From Sphingobacterium sp. (GTDB taxonomy: Bacteria; Bacteroidota; Bacteroidia; Sphingobacteriales; Sphingobacteriaceae), in assembly GCA_029239355.1 (NCBI GenBank), contig JAQZAZ010000009.1, positions 1 through 64,000 on the forward strand: DNA of 64,000 nucleotides. The letters are read 5' to 3'. Shown piece after piece: positions 50,153 to 58,453 of this stretch. The stretch's first letter is position 1. Each line of letters opens with the position of its first letter. Both the position numbers and the translations under genes were made by a program. Below the pieces are notes generated by a model. It made no database searches. It saw only the letters and a list, made by a program, of their open reading frames with translations, and was not told where the DNA came from.

Positions 50153-52381
50153 ATGATTTCGACATCGAAAAGGGGAATAGCATTCCTTTCGACTTTTCCA
50201 CCACGCGCCTGCGGTATTGCTACATATACAACAGATTTGATAAAAGCCATTTCAAGTAAATTCCAAGGTTCATACCATCTTATTCCTATCCCGATTGAAG
50301 AGTCTAAAAGTTATACTGACTATAATTCCGCTCTGCTAGGTATATTGGATATGGCCGATCCACTTTCATTCGATGCTATATTCGAAAACATTCAACTATA
50401 TAAACATATCGATTTGATCTGTATCGAACATGAGTTCGGCTTATTCTCAGCACAGGAAGCGAAATTCAGGTCGTTCCTTTCAGAACTTTATAAAGCACAA
50501 ATCGCAGTTGTAATTACTTTTCATACAGTATTGCCATCTCCAGATAAAATCCTATTTGACCAAGTTTCTGCTATTGCGGATTATTGTTCACAGATCATCG
50601 TAATGACTCAAAGCTCTGCTGAAATCCTTATTAATGCTTACCAGATCTCTCCGAATAAAATAACAGTGATCGCACATGGTACGCATTTAGCCCCAGCAAC
50701 AGATAAACGTACGATTTTAGGACGTTATAATCTACTGGATAAGAAGGTTCTAAGTACCTTTGGCTTATTGGGGCCAAGTAAGAGTATCGAAACAACACTC
50801 TATGCGCTTCCTGCTATTATCGAGAAGAATTCCAATGTGATGTTTCTTATTTTAGGGCAGACACATCCTACGTTGTTGCTGCGAGAAGGGGAAACTTATA
50901 GAAATCATCTACAAGAAATAATAGATCATCAAGGAATCTCCGATCATGTCAGATTTGTTAATGAATTTCTCCCAATTGAAGCTTTGCTGGATTTTCTATC
51001 CATTACTGATATTTATCTATTTACATCAAAAGACCCTTTTCAGGCAGTTAGCGGTACATTTTCCTATGCCCTGAGTTCAGGTTGTCCCATTGTTTCAACA
51101 CCGATTCCCCATGTCAGGGAAGTTCTGAAGGAAGATATGGGAACAATGATCGATTTTGAGGCATCTGATCAGCTCGCAAATGCTGTCAGTCAAATTTTGG
51201 ATGATGCCCCAAGACTAAAGAATATTCGTCATGTCAATCTCCAAAAAATGGTTAAAACTTCTTGGCAAAACGTCGCTATAGCACATGTTAATCTATTCGA
51301 ACTTCTCATTGACGATAAAAGAGAGACGATATATTCAATTCCGCCTCTCAATCTAGACCATATCTTTCGTATGTCAGCGGGGAGAGCATTTATTCAATTT
51401 GCAGATATAAGCATGCCAGACCTGGCCAGCGGTTACGCCCTGGATGATAATGCAAGAGCGCTTATCGCTATATTGCATCACTATAAATTATACGAGTCTT
51501 TCGAAGACCTCGATCTGATACAGAAATTTTTAAATTTTATAGACTATTGTATGCAAGACGATGGTACATTTTTGAATTATGTAGACAGTTACGGTAATTT
51601 TACGATACAAAATGAACAGGAGAATCTTGAGGACGCAAATGGAAGAGCTATATGGGCATTGGGTGAAGTGGCTGGTTTAGCCAATCATTTACCAGATCAA
51701 ATAGTTGAACTCGCCCGGGTGCTCTTGGATAGGGCTTCCAAGCATGCTTTAGTTTATTATTCAACCAGATCAATGGCCTTTACGATAAAAGGATTAAGTT
51801 TTATGAAAGCTAAAAAGTATAAAGCTATCATTGAGGTCTTGGCTAATCGTCTGGTTGCAATGTTTGAGTATGAAAGTACTGCAGATTGGCAATGGTATGA
51901 ATCCTATATGACCTATGGCAACAGTGTAATTCCGGAAGCATTATTAGCGGCCTATGAGTCAACTGCAAATAACAGATATAGAGACATTGCCTATCAATCT
52001 TTCGATTTCTTGTTAAGTAGAATTATAGTTAATGATGAGATCCATGTCATTTCCAATAAAGGATGGGCACAACGCGACCAGCCAAGAGCCGAACCCAAAG
52101 GCGGAGAACAGCCTATCGATGTTGCCTATACGATTATTGCTCTTGATAGATTTTATAGGCATACCAAAGATGAGCATTATAGGAGGACCATAAGTATTGC
52201 ATTCGAATGGTTTTTGGGACGCAACCACCTACAACAAATAGTATATAACCCAGTTACGGGGGGATGTTTCGATGGTTTGGAAGAGCGGGCGATAAATATT
52301 AATCAAGGAGCCGAATCTACTATAAGTTATCTATTGGCAAGGCTTAAGATGGAAGCCTATTTACCCGAAAACATAGGTTGA
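50153..52381 (+). CDS. GT4 glycosyltransferase fused to an alpha/alpha-barrel-like domain
   Basis: A 742 aa two-part protein. The first ~390 residues are a GT-B/GT4 glycosyltransferase, with STFPPRACGIATYTTDL, CIEHEFGLFSA, FHTVLPSPDK, FGLLGPSKSI, FLILGQTHP and SGTFSYALSSGCPIVSTPI, closely matching the protein encoded at 14493-15674. Residues about 400-735 form a helical domain with FADISMPDLASGYALDDNARALIAI, YVDSYGNF, DWQWYESYMTYGNSVIPEALL and GCFDGLEERAININQGAEST. This resembles a six-hairpin/N-acylglucosamine-2-epimerase-like barrel. No signal peptide is present, so the barrel would act in the cytoplasm. Donor, acceptor and barrel activity are unknown. Confidence 0.82.
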   Translation: MISTSKRGIAFLSTFPPRACGIATYTTDLIKAISSKFQGSYHLIPIPIEESKSYTDYNSALLGILDMADPLSFDAIFENIQLYKHIDLICIEHEFGLFSAQEAKFRSFLSELYKAQIAVVITFHTVLPSPDKILFDQVSAIADYCSQIIVMTQSSAEILINAYQISPNKITVIAHGTHLAPATDKRTILGRYNLLDKKVLSTFGLLGPSKSIETTLYALPAIIEKNSNVMFLILGQTHPTLLLREGETYRNHLQEIIDHQGISDHVRFVNEFLPIEALLDFLSITDIYLFTSKDPFQAVSGTFSYALSSGCPIVSTPIPHVREVLKEDMGTMIDFEASDQLANAVSQILDDAPRLKNIRHVNLQKMVKTSWQNVAIAHVNLFELLIDDKRETIYSIPPLNLDHIFRMSAGRAFIQFADISMPDLASGYALDDNARALIAILHHYKLYESFEDLDLIQKFLNFIDYCMQDDGTFLNYVDSYGNFTIQNEQENLEDANGRAIWALGEVAGLANHLPDQIVELARVLLDRASKHALVYYSTRSMAFTIKGLSFMKAKKYKAIIEVLANRLVAMFEYESTADWQWYESYMTYGNSVIPEALLAAYESTANNRYRDIAYQSFDFLLSRIIVNDEIHVISNKGWAQRDQPRAEPKGGEQPIDVAYTIIALDRFYRHTKDEHYRRTISIAFEWFLGRNHLQQIVYNPVTGGCFDGLEERAININQGAESTISYLLARLKMEAYLPENIG

Positions 52382-52437
52382 TGGAGTAATTAGAGAAAGA
52401 GCCTTGCCTATGTAATCGCAGTTATTAATTAGAACAG

Positions 52438-52593
52438 TTACGGAAGCTGGTATATAAATGTAAATATATTGTAATAGCAACCAAGAGGTCGCATTTCTTT
52501 TAGCGAAATCAATGACGGTAATTCCTTTAAGATTTGCTGTACCTCATAAACCATTCCGTTCTCTTGGTTAGTCTGGCCGCTTATACTAACCAT
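52438..52593 (-). CDS. possible 51-aa ORF of uncertain status
   Basis: MVSISGQTNQENGMVYEVQQ then ILKELPSLISLKEMRPLGC and a hydrophobic end runs from an ATG at 52591-52593 to TAA at 52438-52440. It is too short and isolated to be sure, and lies in the 568-base gap between the glycosyltransferase and the sugar-hydrolase operon next to a possible sigma-factor remnant. It may be a relic of the same former gene. Confidence 0.25.
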   Translation of the reverse strand: MVSISGQTNQENGMVYEVQQILKELPSLISLKEMRPLGCYYNIFTFIYQLP

Positions 52594-52673
52594 GTATAGT
52601 AAGCCCTGAGATTGAAATGGCCTTTAGGTAGGTTTTTGCAATACTTTTTTGATGTGTATAGACGTCAATAGTT

Positions 52674-52810
52674 TTATCGAAATAATTTGCAACAGCTTCC
52701 ATATACGTCCACATACTTATTGCAGTGAACTTTATAAAACCGCTAAGCCTCGTCTCCATCTTGCAGGGCTATAATGGTATCGGGCTTTTTGAGAGGCGGT
52801 TTTAAATGCT
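52674..52810 (-). pseudogene. possible remnant of an ECF sigma factor N-terminus
   Basis: In one minus-strand frame: DTIIALQDGDEA, a TAG stop, then RFYKVHCNKYVDVYGSCC and a second stop. GDEAxxFYxxxxKYxxxVYG matches the start of region 2 of Bacteroidota ECF sigma factors. Two in-frame stops and no continuation show it is not functional. Identification is tentative. Confidence 0.3.
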
Positions 52811-52813
52811 TTG

Positions 52814-52845
52814 TACAGAATAAGAGTTGTAGGCTCTTATTCTGT
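52814..52845. terminator. 13-bp perfect hairpin
   Basis: TACAGAATAAGAG and CTCTTATTCTGTA form a perfect stem with a 6-base loop, in the gap between the plus-strand glycosyltransferase and the minus-strand hydrolase operon. It is AT-rich without a long T run, so direction is unclear. Confidence 0.6.
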
Positions 52846-52897
52846 AAGGTATTCAGCGAGGGGTTAACCTCAGATAATATTTTGTCACATATAGATT

Positions 52898-52921
52898 TTC
52901 CTGATGAATCAAAATCAGGAA
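52898..52921 (-). terminator. small hairpin after the hydrolase operon
   Basis: TTCCTGAT and ATCAGGAA form an 8-bp stem with an 8-base loop, 29 bases beyond the GH2 stop codon. On the minus strand it is followed by AAAATC, not a strong T run, so it is a weak terminator candidate for the operon end. Confidence 0.45.
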
Positions 52922-52949
52922 GATCTTTAAATTATTCAATTTAACGGTT

Positions 52950-54716
52950 CTAATTGTTTTTGAAATGATCAGCGACAATATACCAAGCCTTCTTTTTTTC
53001 CCCCCGATCGGATATTAATCCTTTTCGGTTCCATCCTTTTTGATAAATAGGATGTGCTCTTCCCGGTGAACGAAAGTCGACCAAGAGCCAGGGTGTCACC
53101 CCCCGTAAGAAAGGTATATTAGTGAACATCTTAAATTGACGTTTATAAATATCTACCAGATAATCTTCACTCCAGCTGCTTGCCCGATTTGGATCGATAT
53201 TGTTTCCGAAAACTGCTTCACCACCAAATTCCGAAAAGATTAGCGGTTTATTGAATTTGGATATCCACTCGACTTCTTTATCGGTTTCGGGCCATATTTT
53301 ATACCAGCCGAGGTATTGATTGATCGCCATGACATCCATCAAACTATTGAGTTTATCTTCAATATAAGCTTTGTTGCCCTCAAAGCGCATATTATTAAAC
53401 GCTGATGTCACGAGACGGCTGCTATCTAGCGATTTTGTTAAATAATATAATGCTGTTAGCGAACTGTCCCTGGCTGGGGAGGAGTAGGTTTCGTTCGAAA
53501 GGCTCCAGATAATCGTAGCCGCTCGGTTTTTATCGCGGGCAATCATTTCTTTGAGCATCAAGTTCATTTTTTCTTTCATGTCTGCATTTGCAAAGTCTAT
53601 TCCTTGGTAAATGGGCAGTTCTTCCCAAACCATCAGGCCCATTTTCTCCGCCATTTTTACCATTTTTTCGTGATGTGGGTAATGTACCAGACGCACATAA
53701 TTACAGCCTAAATCCTTGGCCCATTCCAAAAGCATTTTATAATCACTTTCGCTATAGGCACGGGACCGACGTTGCGGAACTTCTTCATGAATATTAATCC
53801 CTTTTAGAAAGATTGATTTGCCATTCAATAAAATATGTGTTCCATCAACTTTTATTGTTCGAAACCCAATTTGCTCCTTTATGCAATCTGTTTCTGCGGA
53901 GACACGTACTTCATATAGCTTCGGATTTTCTGGTGTCCACAAAGTCTTCTTCCGAAAAGGAAATTTGAGTATAGCTTTTCCCTCTTTATCTGTTCTGGTT
54001 TTAAACCTGACATGCAATTCTGGAATGTTTATTTCTATATCTTGTTCTTTTGAAGGGCCATCAAGAGATAGGTATCCGTCAATGATATTTTCATCATTTT
54101 GTCCTAGTTGGATAAAGTAATCCTTAATATAGGTTTTTGGTGTCTGTACGAGGTCGACATCACGTGTTATCCCGCCATAATTGAACCAGTCGAAGCCTAA
54201 TCCCGGTATACCATCTTTAGTACGCTGATTATTTACTTTGACAATAAGACTATTTTCTCCACCCTTTATATGATCTGTTAATTCCAATTGGAAGGGCGTA
54301 AAACCACCTTCATGCTCTCCAAGTTTAGTCCCATTAAAATATACCTCTGCCTTGTAGTTGACTGCAGCAAAATGTAGAAAGAACCTGTTATTTTCAGTTG
54401 TTTGTATGTTAAATGTACGTTTGTACCAGATACTGCTTTCATAGTAGTTGAGATCAGGAAATTGTGAATTAAAGTCACCAGGCACATACAGCTGAGGACC
54501 ACCTTCAAACGCAGATTCGACAAAGTTCGCGTTGCCCAATGGCTTTCTATCCTTACAGTAGGCAGCCCAATCTCCGGATCCAGCGTCGAAGGGATCGATA
54601 ATGACATTCCATATGCCATTTAAGCTGACGGTTTGCCTCCCTTCGATATTTGTCATCGCGGATTGAGCAAACAATAGGAGTGGGAACAACTGGAATAATG
54701 CTAAAATAATTTTCAT
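52950..54716 (-). CDS. GH2-family exported glycoside hydrolase (beta-galactosidase/glucuronidase-like)
   Basis: A signal peptide (MKIILALFQLFPLLLFAQS) leads a GH2 enzyme of 588 aa. The jelly-roll sugar-binding domain (about 25-190), an immunoglobulin-like domain (about 190-285) and the barrel are in order. The acid/base is E409 in WSLSNETYS, and the nucleophile is E496 in LIFSEFGGEA. RLVHYPHHEKM and GLMVWEELPIY are barrel signatures. It lacks the extra C-terminal domains of large LacZ-type enzymes. The layout resembles beta-glucuronidases, but the substrate may be beta-galactosyl or similar. It is the last gene of the minus-strand operon. Confidence 0.9.
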   Translation of the reverse strand: MKIILALFQLFPLLLFAQSAMTNIEGRQTVSLNGIWNVIIDPFDAGSGDWAAYCKDRKPLGNANFVESAFEGGPQLYVPGDFNSQFPDLNYYESSIWYKRTFNIQTTENNRFFLHFAAVNYKAEVYFNGTKLGEHEGGFTPFQLELTDHIKGGENSLIVKVNNQRTKDGIPGLGFDWFNYGGITRDVDLVQTPKTYIKDYFIQLGQNDENIIDGYLSLDGPSKEQDIEINIPELHVRFKTRTDKEGKAILKFPFRKKTLWTPENPKLYEVRVSAETDCIKEQIGFRTIKVDGTHILLNGKSIFLKGINIHEEVPQRRSRAYSESDYKMLLEWAKDLGCNYVRLVHYPHHEKMVKMAEKMGLMVWEELPIYQGIDFANADMKEKMNLMLKEMIARDKNRAATIIWSLSNETYSSPARDSSLTALYYLTKSLDSSRLVTSAFNNMRFEGNKAYIEDKLNSLMDVMAINQYLGWYKIWPETDKEVEWISKFNKPLIFSEFGGEAVFGNNIDPNRASSWSEDYLVDIYKRQFKMFTNIPFLRGVTPWLLVDFRSPGRAHPIYQKGWNRKGLISDRGEKKKAWYIVADHFKNN

Positions 54717-54798
54717 GATACTGAGATTAATTTTATTTATCTATCGTCGAAATTCAGGAATCGCTTTGGAGATCTAGCTTTTTGCTAGAAAAACTAAA

Positions 54799-56433
54799 TT
54801 AATTTATTTTCAAAACTAATGATATTGGATTTGGCTTCTCTGCAGGCAAGTTAACGAAAAGCGCTTCTTCATTTTGATTGAATACCAGTTTTTTCTTGTG
54901 GCCCAATAGCGATACGGTTTTAACGGCAACCGGGGGAACTGTTTTATTTTTCTTTCCCAAAGATTTTATCAAAATTCTCCCATCGGCTGGCCAAGCCATA
55001 ATATGGGCATAAATGGCATCTCCTTTTTGCACAAAACGGATATCTTCTGCGGTATAGGCATTGTCTTTATCTTCATTGAATCCAGCCGCATTCAAAGGTC
55101 TTTTTTTGGCTGTACTTGGGCCCTCACCGTACATTTTCCATGGGCGGGTATCAAAGATTCCTTCTTTATTGATTTGCATCCAATCGCCTATTTCATGCAG
55201 AATTTTCTCCTCTTTTTCGTCGATACTGCCATCTCCCTTGATCGGAACGTTAAGTAAAAGATTTCCATTTTTACTGACAATATCAATAAGCATATGGACA
55301 ACTTTTTTACTGGACTTGTAATTGTTGTTATCATAGTCAGCTTTATTATAATGCCAGCTGCCTAGACAGGTACATGTCTGCCAGGCTTTTTCTTGAACTT
55401 GATCCGGCACGCCACGCTCGACATCCCATACCAAACACTCTTTTTGTTGTTCGGATAAAATTTTTCCGAACAACACTGCGTCGACCTTTCCCTTGTTTTT
55501 CTTTGCGTTACTGTTATAAAAATGAGCTGCAATATCGAGTCCAACAGTACTGATAGGCCATAGGGGGAGCGTGGTATCATCAAAATAGAGTAGGTCAGGT
55601 TGATAGGTATCGACCACGTCGATCGTTCGTTGATAGAAATTATCGATATACTCCTGTGTCGGTTTTGAGGCTCCATTATGCCAATCCCATTGCGCCCATA
55701 ATGATTTCACATCCTCGCTTCCTTTGCTGAGGGAGTGATTTTGACGGTACAGTTCTTGAGGATCATAGCCTTCCCACCATTTGCCTTTCCCATCTTCTTT
55801 CGTTATGTTTCCATCATAGGGTACGCCTTTAAGCGGACCTGATTGATCAGCCCTTTGGGCTGTCTCATACCAGGTCCATGCATGGGAGGAGTGAATGCTT
55901 ACGCCAAAGGGAAGATTATTTTTTTTTGCTGCCTTTGACCATGCGGCAATGATATCACGTTTAGGCCCCATATTGACCGAATTCCATTTTTGATATTTGC
56001 TATCCCACAAATCGAAGTTGTCATGATGGTTTCCCATCGCAAAGAAATATTGCGCCCCTACCTTTTTGTATAGTGCTACAAGTCTTTCAGGGTCCCACTT
56101 TTCGGCTTTCCAGGTATTGATAATATCTTTAAATCCAGCTACAGAGGGATGACCATAGTTTTTTACATGTGAATTATATTGCCAGCTTCCTTCGTCATAC
56201 ATGCCACGGGCATACCAATCGCCCTGTTCTGGCTGACATTGAGGCCCCCAGTGCGCCCAGATTCCGAATTTGGCATTGCGAAACCATTCAGGTGCTTCAT
56301 ATTGCGCCAGGGATTCCCAGGTAGACTGAAATTTGCCCGAAGAGTCTGTTTGTTCTTTTTGTTGGGCGGGTGCATTTAAAGTCGTTCCGAGGACTGTAAA
56401 AAATAATAGTGTTTTACAAATATTCTTTTTCAT
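54799..56433 (-). CDS. GH29-family exported alpha-L-fucosidase
   Basis: A 544 aa exported fucosidase with signal peptide MKKNICKTLLFFTVLGTTLNAPAQ. The family marks are FGIWAHWGPQCQPEQGDWYARGMYD (typical of the GH29A-type Bacteroidota group), FAMGNHHDNFDLW, and the predicted nucleophile D285 in DLLYFDDTTLPLW. The end of the barrel is KNGNLLLNVPIKGDGSID, followed by a C-terminal beta-sandwich. It differs clearly from the first GH29 in the window (611 aa, WFDGDW). In the operon it probably removes terminal fucose side chains. Confidence 0.9.
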   Translation of the reverse strand: MKKNICKTLLFFTVLGTTLNAPAQQKEQTDSSGKFQSTWESLAQYEAPEWFRNAKFGIWAHWGPQCQPEQGDWYARGMYDEGSWQYNSHVKNYGHPSVAGFKDIINTWKAEKWDPERLVALYKKVGAQYFFAMGNHHDNFDLWDSKYQKWNSVNMGPKRDIIAAWSKAAKKNNLPFGVSIHSSHAWTWYETAQRADQSGPLKGVPYDGNITKEDGKGKWWEGYDPQELYRQNHSLSKGSEDVKSLWAQWDWHNGASKPTQEYIDNFYQRTIDVVDTYQPDLLYFDDTTLPLWPISTVGLDIAAHFYNSNAKKNKGKVDAVLFGKILSEQQKECLVWDVERGVPDQVQEKAWQTCTCLGSWHYNKADYDNNNYKSSKKVVHMLIDIVSKNGNLLLNVPIKGDGSIDEKEEKILHEIGDWMQINKEGIFDTRPWKMYGEGPSTAKKRPLNAAGFNEDKDNAYTAEDIRFVQKGDAIYAHIMAWPADGRILIKSLGKKNKTVPPVAVKTVSLLGHKKKLVFNQNEEALFVNLPAEKPNPISLVLKIN

Positions 56434-56479
56434 CGTATGGTGTATTTTTATATTGAATGGTATGTTTTGTCGGTTGATG

Positions 56480-58429
56480 TTATTGTGGTTTTATAACCGC
56501 AGCATAGCCGCCACCGCTGACCATTGGTATTTTTACTGAATTTCCTGCTTCGAATACCAGCGTTTTTTTCTCGAGTTTTGTGGGGGCTGTTGCCGCATCT
56601 CTTGTATCCTGCCAGTATTCCAGCACATATTTTCCAGTAAGTAGAAAATTGGTCGGCATTATAATCGTGCGGGCCGTGTTATTGGTCATGGCACCGATAA
56701 ACCAGTTTGTTCCCGAACGTTTGGCCATCACGATAAATTCTCCAGGATAACCGTCTATGAAACGTGTATCATCCCATACTGTAGGTACGATCTGCAAAAA
56801 ATCACTTCCGGGTTGGCCCAATACATGCTTTGGGTGATCGCAGAACACGGTCAAGGGACTTTCATATAGCACAAATTTGGCGAGTTCGGCACAACGGGTA
56901 TTCATCATCATGGTCGGTGATTGCTTCTTAAACTGGACTGGAGTCACATTAAGAAAACCGCCTGGCGTATAGTCCATCGGTCCTGCCAGCATGCGCGTAA
57001 AAGGTAAAGTAACGTTATGCGTAGGAATGATGCGGTCAGAAAATTTGGCGTACTCTTCACCCAGTACACCTTCACGCGTGATCATATTGGGGTAGGTACG
57101 TTCGATGCCATCAGGTTTGTAGGCACCATGGAAGTTGACCATCAGTCGGTGCTCGGCTGCTTTTTTGATCACTTTATGGTACCAGTTCACCATCTCCTGA
57201 TCATCGCGGTCCATAAAGTCTATTTTTACGCCAGCGATTCCCCAACGTTCATATAGGGCAAAGGCTTCTTCAAAAGCATTGTTGCGGTTGGCATCGGTGC
57301 TGTACAGCCAAAGCCAAATCCGTACATCTTTCTTTCGGGCATAATCGAGTATTTCAGGCATATTGATTTGGGATGCCGGTTTGGTAATATCGGCTTGAGC
57401 TTGGTTGAACGGTCCATACCACTGCCAGTCTATTAGCATATAGGGCCATCCTTGAGCAGCGGCAAAGTCAATATATTCTTTGACAACAGCAGTCTCCATT
57501 TTCACTTCTCCGCTCCACCAGTGGTCCCATGCGCAAAGTCCCGGTTTTATCCATGTGGGGTCTTCGATCGCGCATGCTGGGTTGAGAGACTGTACAATCT
57601 CGGATTCGATGAAGTGTCCGGGATTGTTACCTATCATCACAACACGCCAAGGGGTATATATTTTGTCTGAGAAACGCGCTTTAATACCCTCTTCTTTTTC
57701 ATTCGGCAAAGGGGAAAGTTTGGTTGTGAGCATTGCCTGCCCTGTAATATCAGCGGAGCTGCTACCGATATAAAATCCGGGATAATTGTCTATGTTCGCT
57801 TCGGTGATGGCCAAATAGTTCTCCTTGTCTATTTCGATTAATAAAGGAAGTCCAGTTAGGGTCTGATCGCTGAATCCTGTCAAGGGAACTTTATTGAATT
57901 CGCTTTCCTGGCTAGAGGTGTAACGTGGCTTATATGTTGCTGCCCAAGCGTGAGCCTGATCAGCGACTGAAAACCCGGTCATCTCCCGTCTGATGGCTCT
58001 ACTGCCTATTTTTGGACTGCTGTACAATTGATAGCGAAAGGCTATCCCATTGTTATACGCCCGAAAGAAGAGGTCCATCCGCCGTTTCTCGCCTTCCTTT
58101 TCGATCAGGGCAATATGAGTTTCGTTCCACTGCACGTCTATATGGGCGTGTTTATTCTTCACGACGGGTGTCCAAGAATCGTGCTGACTGCTGGTTTGAG
58201 GCGTGCTTAGCAAGGTAAAGCCTCTATGCATGGCAGGTTCATCTTGTAGTTCAAAACCCAGTGGCGAAGGGTGTATCATTTGTCTGTTCCTGTAGGATAC
58301 GGAGTAGGAGAGCCCATCGGATAGGTCAATGTCCAAACAAATTTTTCCATCAGGCGATTTTAGTGTGTAAGTCTGCGCCGAAAGGCTAGACGATATTGCG
58401 AGAAATAGAAAGATAATAAATGCTCTCAT
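56480..58429 (-). CDS. GH97-family exported glycosidase, probably retaining alpha-galactosidase type
   Basis: A 649 aa GH97 enzyme with a signal peptide ending SLSAQ. The N-terminal beta-sandwich (YTLKSPDGKICLDIDLSDG) and the barrel are present. YMLIDWQWYGPF and IAGVKIDFMDRDDQEMV give the candidate nucleophile D404. FHGAYKPDGIERTYPN and REGVLGEEY occupy the loops where inverting SusB-type enzymes place a catalytic Glu. This pattern matches the retaining alpha-galactosidase branch of GH97 rather than SusB. Family assignment is firm; the alpha-galactosidase inference is moderate. It is exported, likely to the periplasm. Confidence 0.9.
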   Translation of the reverse strand: MRAFIIFLFLAISSSLSAQTYTLKSPDGKICLDIDLSDGLSYSVSYRNRQMIHPSPLGFELQDEPAMHRGFTLLSTPQTSSQHDSWTPVVKNKHAHIDVQWNETHIALIEKEGEKRRMDLFFRAYNNGIAFRYQLYSSPKIGSRAIRREMTGFSVADQAHAWAATYKPRYTSSQESEFNKVPLTGFSDQTLTGLPLLIEIDKENYLAITEANIDNYPGFYIGSSSADITGQAMLTTKLSPLPNEKEEGIKARFSDKIYTPWRVVMIGNNPGHFIESEIVQSLNPACAIEDPTWIKPGLCAWDHWWSGEVKMETAVVKEYIDFAAAQGWPYMLIDWQWYGPFNQAQADITKPASQINMPEILDYARKKDVRIWLWLYSTDANRNNAFEEAFALYERWGIAGVKIDFMDRDDQEMVNWYHKVIKKAAEHRLMVNFHGAYKPDGIERTYPNMITREGVLGEEYAKFSDRIIPTHNVTLPFTRMLAGPMDYTPGGFLNVTPVQFKKQSPTMMMNTRCAELAKFVLYESPLTVFCDHPKHVLGQPGSDFLQIVPTVWDDTRFIDGYPGEFIVMAKRSGTNWFIGAMTNNTARTIIMPTNFLLTGKYVLEYWQDTRDAATAPTKLEKKTLVFEAGNSVKIPMVSGGGYAAVIKPQ

Positions 58430-58453
58430 GATATGTTGATAAGGATATGTGAA

